Assembly (NCBI GenBank): GCA_035048815.1
Contig: JAUCBN010000043.1
Span: forward strand, 5,459,001-5,523,000
Reading direction: 5' to 3'
DNA from: Abelmoschus esculentus
Taxonomy: Eukaryota; Streptophyta; Magnoliopsida; Malvales; Malvaceae
DNA: 64,000 bases
Positions 1 through 11,029 of this stretch are shown in pieces. Position 1 is the first letter of the stretch. Each line of letters begins with the position of its first letter. Both the position numbers and the translations under genes were made by a program. The notes beneath the pieces are model-generated. The model was not told the DNA's origin, did no database searches, and saw only the letters and a program-made list of their open reading frames with translations.

Positions 1-1186
1 AATTCTAAAATTATAAGAGAAATTTAATTAAAAATATTAAAATTTTATATAATTTGTGAGGAGAAAATATTTTAAAATTTTAAAGTACTAAAAATCTAAT
101 TTTATAAAATTTTAGGGTTATAATCCATAGATTATCATTATGTTCCGCTTTTGGTCCTAACAAATATTAAAAAAATATATTTTTATAAATAATGATAAAA
201 TTAATCTTTAATTCTTCAAAAATATATAATTTATTGTTTAATATCGTCATATATTTTTTAAAATAACCCTTCGATAATAATGTTAAGTTCGACACTGCTA
301 TGTATTGACAATAAAAAAATATTATGTTCTATTTACACATTTGACATTCGTGGTCGATGGCCCAGTTTCACTTCATATATTATAAAGTGTTACGATATTT
401 TTTGCATTAATAATTATACATTTAAAAAAATAATTAATATTTTATTTATGTTTATTTCATAATTTATATTCGAAATTTATAATTGTCTTATCTAACAACA
501 TCATTTACACACAACAGATCTCAATAAAAAAATAAGATATATATTTTTTAAGAAATTGAATATAATCAATTTTGTGGGCAAGACGTAATGAATTATATAA
601 ACTAAAAATATAACAAATATTATTGTGAAACTAATTAAAAATACTAAAAACTATAAGTTTATGGGAATAAGAAATTCTTGAATTAAGTCGTTAAACCAAA
701 AAAATTAATTAATTAATCCCTTGAATGAAAAAATATAATTAATTAAGTTATTTGATCAATTTTAACCATCTAATCTTAACATTTTTTTTTAGATTTGTTA
801 GTGCAGTGTGTCGTATTATATTGTTTTCGCTTGATATTTAAAAAAAAATACATTTTATTTAAGAAATTTTTTAAAAATTCTAAAAAAACTATAAAATTTA
901 TGAAAAAATCTAAAATACAACATGATAGAAGTGTAGTCAGTAATGTCTAAAAAAACATTAATATTTAATGATCAAAATTATTCAAAAGAGTTCATTAATT
1001 CAATTTTTAGGTTCAAGATTTAATTGAATATAACGAAAATTCAAGGACTTAATTCATTTTTTTACAAAAATTTAAGTTGTTACCCCGTTGAAACAAAACT
1101 ATATCATTTACATTCACTAAAGACTTGATCATCACCTCTTTACTTTCTTAAAGAGAAGATGATGACAATTTAACATTATTTTGCAG
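1..1186. other. AT-rich non-coding stretch upstream of the lipase exons
   Basis: I see no credible exon in this stretch; the only ORF of size (280-462) is low-complexity and has no recognisable domain. The stretch ends in a good 3' splice site (polypyrimidine-type run and TTTTGCAG at about 1178-1186) directly in front of the first recognisable lipase exon, so part of it is probably the intron preceding that exon. Whether the missing 5' lipase exons lie left of the window or were lost cannot be decided here. Confidence 0.6.
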
Positions 1187-2289
1187 ATGAAATTCTTGAA
1201 GTTCTACGATTTCTGGAACGGTACGTTAGATGACTGGCTTAGATCTAGATACGATTTCATTTTCTTTTGCAGTATTCCTTATTTTGAATCATCATTTGTT
1301 CATCGGTTTCACAGATTTCGAGAACCGTGCCACAACCCAAGCCTTCATGATGCAAGACACACAATCCAACCCAAACTTGATCCTGGTTGCATTTAGAGGC
1401 ACAGAACCAATGAGTCCGTATGACTTGCGGACAAACTTTGATTTATCTTGGTACGAGCTGAAAGGCATGGAGAAGGGGAAGACCCACGGTGGGTTTATGA
1501 AAGCTCTAGGATTGCAAAAGAACAAGGGGTTCCCCAAAAATCTACACCAGCATGCCGAACGTCGACAATTCGCTTACTACACACTCCGACGAAAGCTGAG
1601 GGAGGTGTTGCAGGTAAACCGAGAAGCCAGGCTTATATTGACAGGGCATAGCTCAGGTGGCGCATTGGCAATACTGTTTGCTTCTCTGCTAGCATTGCAC
1701 GACGAGGAATGGTTACTTGAGAGGTTGGAGGCAGTTTACACCTTTGGGCAGCCCAGGGTTGGGGACTATAAGTTTGGGGAGTTTATGGACAAGAAGCTTA
1801 GCCAATTTGACGTGAAATATTATAGGTATGTTTACAACAACGACCTTGTGGCTAGGATTCCCTATGATGACAGCATCTTCTTTTTCAAGCATTTTGGAAC
1901 CTGCATCTTTTTCAACAGCCATTACAAAGGGAAGGTAAGTTTACTATTTCTAATTCGAAAACAACTCCGGGTTTTCGTTCGAGTCGAGTCCCTAACATCT
2001 GCAACTCCGGAACTATATGTTTGAATCGCAGGTTTTGGCAGAGGAACCGGATAAGAATTTTTACCCTTGGGTCTTGACGTTACCAAAGATACTGGATGCA
2101 GTTTGGGAGTTCATCAGGGGTTTCATTCTGCCTTACAAAAATGGTCCGGAATACAAGGAATCCTGGCTTATGAGACTGACGAGGATAGGTGGATTTGCAT
2201 TACCTGGAATATCAAATCATATGCCTCCAGATTATGTCAATTCTACCAGATTGGGAACCTTGCCCCCGGATCAGCTTAAAAGGGACTGA
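1187..2289 (+). CDS. Class-3 (alpha/beta-hydrolase) lipase, OBL/oil-body-lipase-like, 5'-partial
   Basis: Three exons join cleanly with GT-AG introns: 1187-1220, 1315-1934 and 2032-2289, giving 303 codons plus a stop. The product resembles the C-terminal two thirds of plant OBL-type triacylglycerol lipases, which hydrolyse acylglycerols at oil bodies. The FRGTEP segment, the nucleophile elbow GHSSGG (Ser at about residue 124), the acid in NNDLVARIPYDD (Asp about 188) and the histidine in SNHMPPDYVN (about 281) give an intact catalytic triad. The more usual elbow in this family is GHSLGG, so Leu is replaced by Ser. The start given is a splice-acceptor boundary and not a confident start codon: family members carry a longer N-terminal region (roughly 150-200 residues) that is absent. 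Either upstream exons lie outside the window or this is a truncated copy. The reading frame has no lesion in what is visible. It converges on the remorin gene. Confidence 0.85.
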
Positions 2290-3003
2290 AACACAAGTCA
2301 ATCAATACTCATAAAGTTCATTATTCGCAGATATGAATCACTATTATGATATATATTCCATGAACATGTATGTACAAATAAGAATAGATATGGGAAAGTA
2401 GATTTATTGATTGGGAGGGGATGTTGATTACCAGTACCTACAGCATATTTATAGACAAAGATGTTGCTAATGCATAATTGCTTACTGGAATGAAATGAAG
2501 CATTTTAAAATTATTTGCATCTACTGTCATAGTGAGATGAAGACTTAAAGGTTGGTTTACATACATGCATACATACAAGCAGTAAAGGATTTTATTAGTC
2601 AAACATTCAGGAAACTTTGAAGTTTCAGGATTATGACCTTCAAGGATTGGAGGTAGTGGTGCTTCATTCAAGCAAAACTGCGGTTGACACCTAATTAGAA
2701 ATCGGTATAAAAGATGCTTCCTTCCTGTACAATGTTCATCTTCCCCAGTTGCCTTTGATCCTCACTCTGGTAAGAGATAAGATGAAGAATGTAAGCATAA
2801 AACCAACTGAACAAGGAAATAAAGCTTTTGAGCGTACAATGGAGACGTGTCCATGTTATACATTCAGTGAATAAAATGTAAAACAAGTGAAATCCTCAAC
2901 CAATAATGCAACCTATTTTCCAGAATGTCATGTTAAACCTCCAACAGAAGTTACCTGTCATTTCAGGACTGATTGGACCTGTAAATGATAGGTAAGTGAG
3001 GCA
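2290..3003. other. Convergent intergenic space, 3'UTRs of lipase and remorin
   Basis: These 0.7 kb lie between the stop codons of two convergent genes and probably hold both 3'UTRs. ORFs on the minus strand (2438-2671, 2695-2886) have no recognisable domain and biased composition. I see no RNA gene or transposon here. Confidence 0.5.
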
Positions 3004-4317
3004 TTAGAATGCATGGCAGGTGAAGCAACCACTCAATGAACCCATCTGCCGGGTTCTGCGCAATGATATAGCCTTATGCGAGGCCCTTGTTTCTTGATGA
3101 GCATGGTTGGCTAACATCAAGCTTCTCATTTCTTCGGCTCTCTTCTGAGCTGATCTCAGCTTATTCATTATCTTATCTAGTGACGATCTTCTCTTCTTTT
3201 CCAGCTTCATCTGAAATACATTGTCTATATTTCAGTAGTTTTATCTTAAGAAACCATATTCAATTTAAAACACAAATAGAAGCAAAACATTTTTCCCGGA
3301 GAAAGGGCAGGTAATACAATCTACAGAATTCCATTTCAATTCATCAAGATGTTACATGATAACTTCAACAAAGGAAAGGAAAGGAATATTAAAATCATAC
3401 TGCTGGAGAGATTTTAACTTTTTTACTGTATCAAGGTTGATAATTCTCTTAAACACCCCTTTACAATTACTTCAATTGAGAATGGAGAAGTACTTAAGAG
3501 AAAAGCAACCTCTAGTTTCCTTATGGCTGCATCAGCTTTTGCCTTCTGCAGGTTTTCCCATAAAGTGATTTTGGCTTCTTCTCTTTTTCCCCTGCAAGGT
3601 AAAAGAGAGAAGTTGAAGTATAAATATCGATCAAATCAGTTCTATTGTTAACATTTGGATTTCTTTCCAATATTCTCTGATATTAATACCCTGAATCTGT
3701 TGTTAACAGTTGAAGTATGAATCAGCTTTTGCCTTGTGCTAAGTTTAAGCGGTCACTTCTAAATCTAAATCCTAAAAAGATGACACAAACGAGCAAAAGA
3801 AGCAGAGGTGATGTAGTAGTAAAGTAGACATACTTGGAAATGTTCTTTGCTGTCTCTGTCACATCCCAGATTGATGTGCGACTCTCACCAGCTCTCTTTC
3901 TCCGGTCATCAACAATTTCTGAGCTCTTCGCAGTCCTTCGAGCTCTCTGCTTCTTTTCCCAAACAGCCATGGTGACTCTTTCATCTACCTGCACATCTCT
4001 CACTTCTGATTTAGAGGAATGGATGCTCTGCAGTTCTACGATAGGTAGTTCAGAGGAGTTGGAGGGAGAGAAAGAAGGCGATTCTTTGGGAGACAAGTGG
4101 GTGCTACCCTGTGGACTCATCTGTGTTGCCATATCTCTTCTTGAAACAGTACGAGAAATGTCAGTGGCCGGGTCCTCGACTGCATCAAGATTTTCATCTG
4201 CATCTTCCATGAAAAAGCCATAGGAAGGTTAGGGTATATGAAAGTACGATAGGCTTGGCCATTACCATAATAATAACTATCCATCTCTCAATAGAACACA
4301 GGTTTAGATTTGGAAAA

Positions 4318-4353
<36 letters not shown>

Positions 4354-5958
4354 TGGATGTAACATGTAACATCAAGTTCATGATTTTGGCAAACATAAAG
4401 AAATAACATTTAATGAAAAGGATTTGAAGTTTTAGATAAGATGATGAGTTTATAATTCACCTAATCCTGGAGTTTATGATAGAAGACGTACCTTGAGAAG
4501 ACAAGGATGATCTATTGACTACTTCAGAACATCCATGCACGCTAACAGAACGGCCCATGCAAGGATCAGTCCGAACAGCACCGTGACTACAAGAATGAAT
4601 TGACAGACCATGAGCTGCAATTACACCAGCTGAAAAAGGAGAACCTGCCATGAAATTCTCAGCATGCCCCCCATCAAGCATGTGCATCCCAGGCGAGTAC
4701 AATGAATAATAAGCAATGCCAGGACGACCAAGTGGACCACTCTTTGATATTGGTCTTCTTCGTGGAGGAGCAATGGATTGTTTTACACCACCATCCCCAG
4801 AAACAGGACTAAAAATCCACCTCTCAGCATCTTCCCACTTTGAAGGCAAAATCCTTCCGTTGCTAAAAGGCAGAGCTGTGGCGGCATTCCCCTGCCTAAT
4901 TCTACCGTTGTTATGCAATGAAACAAGCTCAGAACTCCAGCCCTTCTGCATTCCAGCACCCGAATGATGGTAATTGGGAGTCCCAGGACTAGGAACTGAA
5001 CCTGATTTCTGTATTGCAACCGAGCTATTCTTCATAGTCCCCAACCGCGGAGACGAAGCCGAGACGTTATATAGATCAAAGGAAGCCTGTCTTCGCCTAT
5101 GATGATTCTTCAACAAAGCTTCAGATCTGGTCCTTCTATCCTGACACTCTTAACAATGAAAAGGAAACAGCAAAAACAAATTCACAATTATTACTTCTTT
5201 TAAATAGAAAGGAAAAAAAAGCTAAAAGAATTAAAGAAACTAAAGGGTACCTTTAAGAGCAACAGAAAATGAGTTTCTTGCTGATTCTATGTGTTGTTTA
5301 TCGTCTTCTACAGGATCTGCATCCTTTTCTGCTTTTTGACCCGTGTGTTATTGTAAAACGGAGAAAGGAAGTGGGTACAGTGAAAATATGTGTCGTTTTC
5401 TTTACTTTTTCGTTGATGCAGTTTCAATTTTAAAATTTTCAGAATAAGCTAATAACGAAAGAAAACATTGCGATTACCTTTCACCTTTTCTACTTTTCTG
5501 GGGAAACGACTGTGCATATGGACCTTCATAGCTTTGTTTGGATCTGGATCTGGATCTGGTCCACTCGATCTCTCATTCTGATCTCCTCCACGGCCGGCCA
5601 AATGCTACAAAATAATTCACATTTCATAACCTTATTGTTATTTTGCATTTTTCAAAGCAAAAACAATTTAATCCAACAAGAAAAAGCCATGCAAAATGAT
5701 CAACATTCTGCTTATGCATTGCACTTTAAAATTGAAAAAAAAAGACACTACTGGTTGAAAGATCGGAGAAGTTACTGAAGAGAATTCGGAAACGAGAGAA
5801 TCGTGTTCGCGAGCAGCGTCGGAAGCAAAGGAGGAGCGATCGACACTAGCGGAAGCCGAAGAGAAGACGCTGAAGTTGGATTCCCGAGTGAATATAACAG
5901 AGTCGGGACTCGTATCTCGAGCAATGTAACTTGATCTCACTGCGCTTAGCTCCGCCAT
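3004..5958 (-). CDS. Remorin family protein with long N-terminal region
   Basis: Six exons on the minus strand join in consistent phase: 5776-5958 (alternative donor at 5752), 5251-5323, 4492-5148, 3834-4203, 3510-3591 and 3004-3210, giving about 523 (or 531) residues. Remorins are plant plasma-membrane microdomain scaffolds. The recognisable parts, in order, are a Ser/Asp-rich start with SPDSVIFTRESNFS, the ALKECQDRR segment, a GRILPSKWEDAERWI motif typical of the long remorins, the SRRDMATQMSPQGS motif, a VRDVQVDERVT block, and the C-terminal coiled-coil Remorin_C region (REEAKITLWENLQKAKADAA, then DKIMNKLRSAQKRAEEMR) ending in the Cys-containing tail SGCFTCHAF, a likely membrane anchor or acylation site. 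The chosen start is the ATG at 5958; an in-frame upstream ATG at 6024 would add 22 residues. An acceptor at 5324 fits phase 0. Intron 1 holds a GGATCT repeat and intron 3 a TA microsatellite. No frame lesion is seen. Confidence 0.9.
4321..4350. repeat. (TA)n microsatellite in a remorin intron
   Basis: A run of about 15 perfect TA units lies between remorin exons 3 and 4 (intron 4204-4491). It is likely length-polymorphic and is usable as a marker. Confidence 0.9.
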
Positions 5959-6120
5959 TTTTCTCAGAACTTCTTCTTCTTCTTCTACTTCACATGTCGG
6001 CCAGTTTCTTTTCCTTATTCTCACTTATTGCTATTTTCTTTTCTGTTGTTGTTGTTATATCTGGCGGGTGAAGTTGGAGTCAAAGTCAAAGAAAGGAAAG
6101 TGACAGACCAAATGCACATT
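5959..6120 (-). promoter_or_regulatory. 5'UTR and promoter-proximal region of the remorin gene
   Basis: This lies directly upstream of the remorin ATG on the minus strand. It carries a short GAA/TTC repeat (about 5979-5993), typical of plant 5'UTRs, and a short TTG repeat near 6043-6055. No clear TATA box could be assigned. Confidence 0.4.
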
Positions 6121-6448
6121 TTTAAATAGAATATTATTAAAAATATAATATAATTAATCAATTAATAGCAATATGCTAACTTTTTTAATCAATTAATATG
6201 CTGGCATTGCGAATTCATAATTTTTATGAATAATCATTATTTCTTTAACCGCTTGAGTTAGAATGTTTGTACTAATATATTAAAATTTAGTTAAGACGAC
6301 TTAGATTAATCTAAGGATTTATATGCAATATATAAGGGTAGAAATTTTTAGCTTCCATAAATCTTAAGTTTAGGGTTTAGGGGCCTAGTTTAGTGTATAA
6401 GATTTAGATTTAAAGATTTAAAATTTAAATATAATGGTTAGAATTTAG

Positions 6449-6966
6449 TAGGGATGGGCACGGGTCGGATCGGGTCGAATTTTGGCCCACCCGCACCCGA
6501 CCCGAAAAATCATACCCTCCACTTGACCCGAGTTTAGGGTAAAAAAATCCGACCCGATCGGATTTTTAAGCTTTAAAATCTGACCCGACCCGACCAGACC
6601 CGAATTATTAAAAAAATTAAAATTTTAGGGACTAAATTGTAAAAAAAATAGGGATCTAATTGTAAAAATATTTAATTTTAGTGACTTAATTGTAAAAAAA
6701 TTTAATTTTAGTGATCTAATTGTATAAAATATATATAAAGAGTGACCATTATTATAAATATTCCTAAAATATATATGGGAAAATTACACTATTAGTCTCG
6801 GATCGGGTCGGGTCGGATTTTTTTCACCATAAAAACGAACCCAACCCGAGACCACCCTTAAAAAACCCCGACCCGACCCAAACTCGATTTTTTCAAAAAA
6901 AAATCCGATTCGATCGAACTGGGTCGGGTCGAAACCCGTCGGATTCGGATTCCGTGCTCATCCCTA
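6449..6966. mobile_element. hAT-like non-autonomous element rich in CCCGAC/GGGTCGG words
   Basis: The 518-bp element has terminal inverted repeats (left end TAGGGATGGGCAC; right end its complement with one mismatch) and is bounded by GAATTTAG (6441-6448) and GAATTTAA (6967-6974), an 8-bp target duplication with one mismatch. Both arms are made of repeated CCCGAC/GGGTCGG words on opposite strands. The centre (about 6610-6730) has tandem units of roughly 33 bp containing CTAATTGTAAAAA. There is no coding capacity. Size and 8-bp duplication point to the hAT superfamily; that assignment is inference. Confidence 0.7.
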
Positions 6967-6974
6967 GAATTTAA

Positions 6975-8985
6975 GGTTATGATTTCTGGTTTAAAGGTTT
7001 ATATTTTAATATAATATATTTAGGATTTGAAGTTTAATTTATAAATTTTAAATTTTAACTCTAACCCCAAAATTTTGTTTACTATCATCAAATTTTAAAT
7101 TATTAAATTTAAATTCTAAACCTTATATCTTAAATCGAAATAGAGAGTAAGATTTAAGCATGTATAAAAAATATAACGAGATTTTAGTTAAAATAAAAAT
7201 GAATAAAATTCGTACGTCATTTATTTAAAAAATGAATTTAAAAGTTTTAAATCCTATAAGCTCCATCTTCTCGTTCCACCCAAAGTCCTCGTTGAAAATT
7301 TTGAGGAGAAAATTCCAGTAACGAAGAAATTCTCATTTCTTAAAACAAAATATATTAATAATGCCAAAAAAAGTATTTTTTTTTATATTTAAAACAACAA
7401 CTAAGATTTATATAGTATTAAACTGAATTTAATTCGTTAAAAGTGCACTATAATACATTTTTAATATATATAAAATAAAAACTAGTTAAGATCTAAGGAG
7501 AAGTACATGTCTTGTTAGTGGATTTGGCTATATATTTGATGTTTGGTAATTGATGAACAAGTTTGGTGTTTTAATTTCTACAAATAAGTAAGATGTTTTG
7601 ATTATTTCTAGTGTTCTGATTGATATTATATGTTAAATTTTTTAAAGTTATCCTTTAATTGATCGATTGGTGTTACAGATACTATTGTTCTATGTTTAGA
7701 GTTAGGGGTATTTAAAAATATTTGATCAGATCGATCTGATCCGATTTGAAAATATGAATATCTGATTTAATTTTTATTTTTGGATCGAATATCTGATCTC
7801 ATTTAAAGTTTTCCGGATCGGATACGGAGCACAATATTTCAAGTTTCGGATTATCCGAAAATCCGAAATATGAAAATTTAAAATTTTCATTAATATTAAT
7901 CTTGTTATATTTAACAATTTAGTGCTTGTTATTTTCAAAAATTTTAAAAAGTGAAGCTTTTATAAATATAATTCTTGTTGTATTTAGTAATTTGTTGTTT
8001 ATTATATTCGAAATTCCAAAACTATCATAAATACAACCTTCAAATTCAAAAAATTAGTTTAATCAAATTATAATTTTGGATAATTGGATATCCGAATATC
8101 CAATCCAAATATCCTTATATCTTGTTAGTCAGTGTTTTCTTACTTGAAAGAGAGCTTTAAACTATACTCGAAAACTTGATACTTGACGGCCTTGTTTTTA
8201 ACAAAGAGAAGGTTCAAATAAATAGGGAGAAAGATAATAAAGATTAAGAAAAAATTTAGAAAGAATTTTGTATAAAATATTGTTGATAGAAAGGTTAGTA
8301 AAGAAAAATAAAAGAAAGAAAAATAAATTCTTTTGATTCTCGATAAACCATTAAATAAAAAATATATTTTTTAAAAAAATTAATTAAAAATCTAGAAGCA
8401 GAAGAAAGAAGATTAAGAAATTAGATTAATGTTAAAGAAAATAAACAGTTTCACTATTCTCTTAATTAGTTGAAATTATTAGATTAATTTAATGATTAAT
8501 CGTTATTTAGTTTCATCGGTCTATTAAAATTGTTATTAGCTATTAAAATCGTAATAGGATAGTTTCTGGAGAAATTTTAATTTATTTTAATAAAAATAAT
8601 AATTTTCATATTCTTTCCTTATTTCTATAACTTTATCGAAATATATTAAACCTAGATAAATCAAAGCTTTGATTTGAATTCTATCGATTTTAAGAGAATA
8701 TATAAATAAATAAAAAAACTAAACTAAGAAGAAGAAAGGGGAATGTTCTCGAACCTATTATGTGAGAATAATTAGCAACGACGATTAAATGACGACTAAG
8801 AAGGATTTTTTTTTCATGGAAAAGAAGGTTAAAATTTTAACGAAAATATGATAAACAAAAATTTCGGACAAAGTTGAGTGATAAAATAGGTAGTTTACTC
8901 AAAAATTAATTATATCCGCAATAATTGTTAGTTTTTTTTAATTAGTTAATAGTGATTATAGTAGTATTTATTTTAGAATATAATC
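6975..8985. other. AT-rich intergenic DNA with a degenerate GATC/ATCCGA-word repeat
   Basis: No gene was found. About 7703-8120 is a decayed relative of the word-built elements, with GATCAGATCGATCTGATCC-like words on the left and ATATCCGAATATCC-like words on the right; its limits cannot be fixed. The rest is A/T-rich sequence without recognisable domains. Confidence 0.45.
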
Positions 8986-8989
8986 TCAA

Positions 8990-9110
8990 TCATTTGATAT
9001 TGATTTTGTTTAATCACTTTACCGACATTATTGATGCTTGAACCCATAACCTTTAAGAACAATAATCGTTTCGTTATTTACTTGGGTTAGAAGGCTCATA
9101 CACAATAATT
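8990..9110 (-). mobile_element. SINE-like tRNA-derived element (copy 1)
   Basis: On the minus strand this resembles the copy at 38,896-39,052: a box B-like GGGTTCAAGC (complement of 9036-9045) followed by a shared ATCAATAATGT and AGTGATTAA stretch. A box A-like segment lies 5' of it (complement of about 9081-9097). It is diverged, with no clear target duplication. The call rests on the shared internal-promoter layout and similarity between the two copies. Confidence 0.4.
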
Positions 9111-9121
9111 GTTAGTTAATA

Positions 9122-9375
9122 CTCCATCCGTCCCACTATTTTCGTCCATTGTTGACTTTTCACGTAGTTTAAGGAAAAAAAATTTGTGTAAGAAATATAA
9201 TGTAAAATAATTGAAAGGACAATTTTATCCTTAAAAGGTTAAATTTTATTTTGCTAAAAAACAAAAGAAAAGGTAAAAAAAAAATATAACTTATAAAATT
9301 ATTGATTTTTTTAATAAAATATTTTAAGTGGGACAATTTTAAAACACAAAAAGGATATCATATACAGGACAAGAG
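9122..9375. mobile_element. Degenerate Stowaway-like MITE
   Basis: It starts with TA then CTCCATCCGTCCCAC, the hallmark start of plant Stowaway/Tc1-mariner MITEs. The right end (TACAGGACAAGAG then TA) is a poor inverted copy. A second diverged copy may be at 48,182-48,440. Confidence 0.45.
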
Positions 9376-9436
9376 TATATCAAAATATATTTGATGTGTC
9401 ACAAAATTTTATGACTGCTTTGCTAGTAGTCAACCC

Positions 9437-9595
9437 ATGCTTGTCTGTCTCTTTGGTAATGGTGCCGGCAGGCAGGCCATGGCTTTAACTATTCCTGCTG
9501 TCAGTTCGGATTTCAATGCCAACGTGAGGTGCAGGGAATTCAGAGAGTCGCTGTTGCAACTTTTATTGGTAGCTTTAACATTTTTCAAAAGCTAA
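9437..9595 (+). CDS. Orphan small ORF, 52 codons, unknown
   Basis: An ATG-to-TAA frame of 52 codons lies in a local island of balanced base composition (about 9410-9590) inside very AT-rich DNA. It begins MLVCLFGNGAGRQAMALTIP and ends in a hydrophobic Leu-rich stretch (QLLLVALTFF). I do not recognise it. No TATA box or splice partner was found. It may be a decayed gene or exon fragment left by a transposon, or chance. Composition unlike its surroundings is the only reason to list it. Confidence 0.2.
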   Translation: MLVCLFGNGAGRQAMALTIPAVSSDFNANVRCREFRESLLQLLLVALTFFKS

Positions 9596-9777
9596 ATTAG
9601 CATCAAATTTTAACGGAAAATATACTCTAGTATTGTTTTTGAATTTTTTAAATTTAAAAATATTGTTCTCATCGTATTATTTTTTAGTATATTATAATTT
9701 ATTATTGAATTTAGAAGATTGAATATTTTTAATACGTATTTGAATAATAAATAAATTAAATAATATAATTTATCCAA

Positions 9778-9970
9778 AGACGGGGTGGAAAGAACTCGTC
9801 TTTAAACAATGTTTTTTTTAAATTTATTTTATTAGGGAAAAACACTATTGAAACAATGTTTGAGTGAAAAACACTATTTAAAGACTGATTGTTTCTTTCG
9901 TCTTTGAACAATGTTTATTATTTTTACTGAAACACTGTTTAAAGACGGGTCGAAAACAATCCGACTTTTG
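9778..9970. repeat. Imperfect inverted-repeat (hairpin) element
   Basis: The left arm (GACGGGGTGG..CGTCTTTAAACAATGTTT) and right arm (AAACACTGTTTAAAGACGGG..CCGAC) are inverted copies of about 37 bp, with internal repeats of AAACACTAT and CGTCTTT words. This is a small fold-back element, probably a decayed MITE. No target duplication could be assigned. Confidence 0.45.
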
Positions 9971-11024
9971 ATTTGAATAATAATTTACTATATTGTTGAA
10001 AATAATTTGAGTGGTTAATTATTTTTTAAAAAAATCTCCAACGAAAAAAAAAACAATTTTAACATTTATATAAAAAATATTTAAATTATATAAGATACTA
10101 TTATATGAATACATTTTTTAGCATTATTTAAGTTTTCTGTCAAATTATAATGACACGATGAATAAAAATTATGTTATTTAAAATAATTTTTTTATGTTTA
10201 AAATAGACCAAAACAACGATTTAGAATTTTTAAGATAAAAAGTTTTTTATAGTTACCAAAATATTTTAAAAAATTGATATAATTTTTATACAAATACAAT
10301 ATAAATAAAATGATAATTGAACTTAACTTTATTTATCTCATTATATAATTTTATAATTTTAATAATATGATTTTATAAATATATTAATTTTATAAATAAA
10401 TATCATTTATAATTTATATTATAAATTTAAAATATTATTTATTATATATAATTAAATTTTAAAGCTTAAACTCTAAATTATATAGATGATTAAGTTTTAA
10501 ATTTTAACTCTTAAATTTTAAATATGTATAATTAAATTTGAAATTTCATACTCTAAAATTAAAATATTATTTAAAAGATATTTTAGTTTTAGGGGTAAGA
10601 GTTTAAGGTTTATAATTTATAATTTTATATATATATATATATATATAAGGTTTAAGATTTATATTTAAAATTTAATTACATATATTATTTAATATTTATA
10701 ATTTATGATTTACAATTTAAGATTTAGTTATATACATGGTTTAGGATGGGTTTAACAATATATTATAAATAATATTTTAATTTTATAATATAAATTATAA
10801 GTGATTTATTTATAGAGTTAATATATTTATATAATTAATAATTATTAGAAAATTATATCATAAGATAATGAAATAAAGTATAATTATAATTTTAGTTTCT
10901 TTGATTGTTGGAATATAGAAGATAAATTTATCTAAAAATGTTTTTTTCTTTCTAAATTTAGTAATTAAAACGAGACAACGTATAAAATTCAGTGATTAAT
11001 TATATTTTATATAATTATAACATT
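9971..11024. other. AT-rich intergenic DNA
   Basis: No gene is visible. The stretch is dominated by degenerate TTTAAATTTTAA-like words and has a TA microsatellite at about 10,626-10,647. It ends at the target site of the gypsy element (AAAAA, 11,025-11,029). Confidence 0.6.
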
Positions 11025-11029
11025 AAAAA

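Noticed and set aside
280..462. 60-codon ORF in AT-rich DNA
   Set aside because: Low-complexity Ile/Phe/Asn/Lys-rich translation with no motif; expected by chance.
3087..5019. Plus-strand and other-frame ORFs across the remorin locus
   Set aside because: They are shadows of the remorin exons, which are supported by motifs and consistent splice phases.
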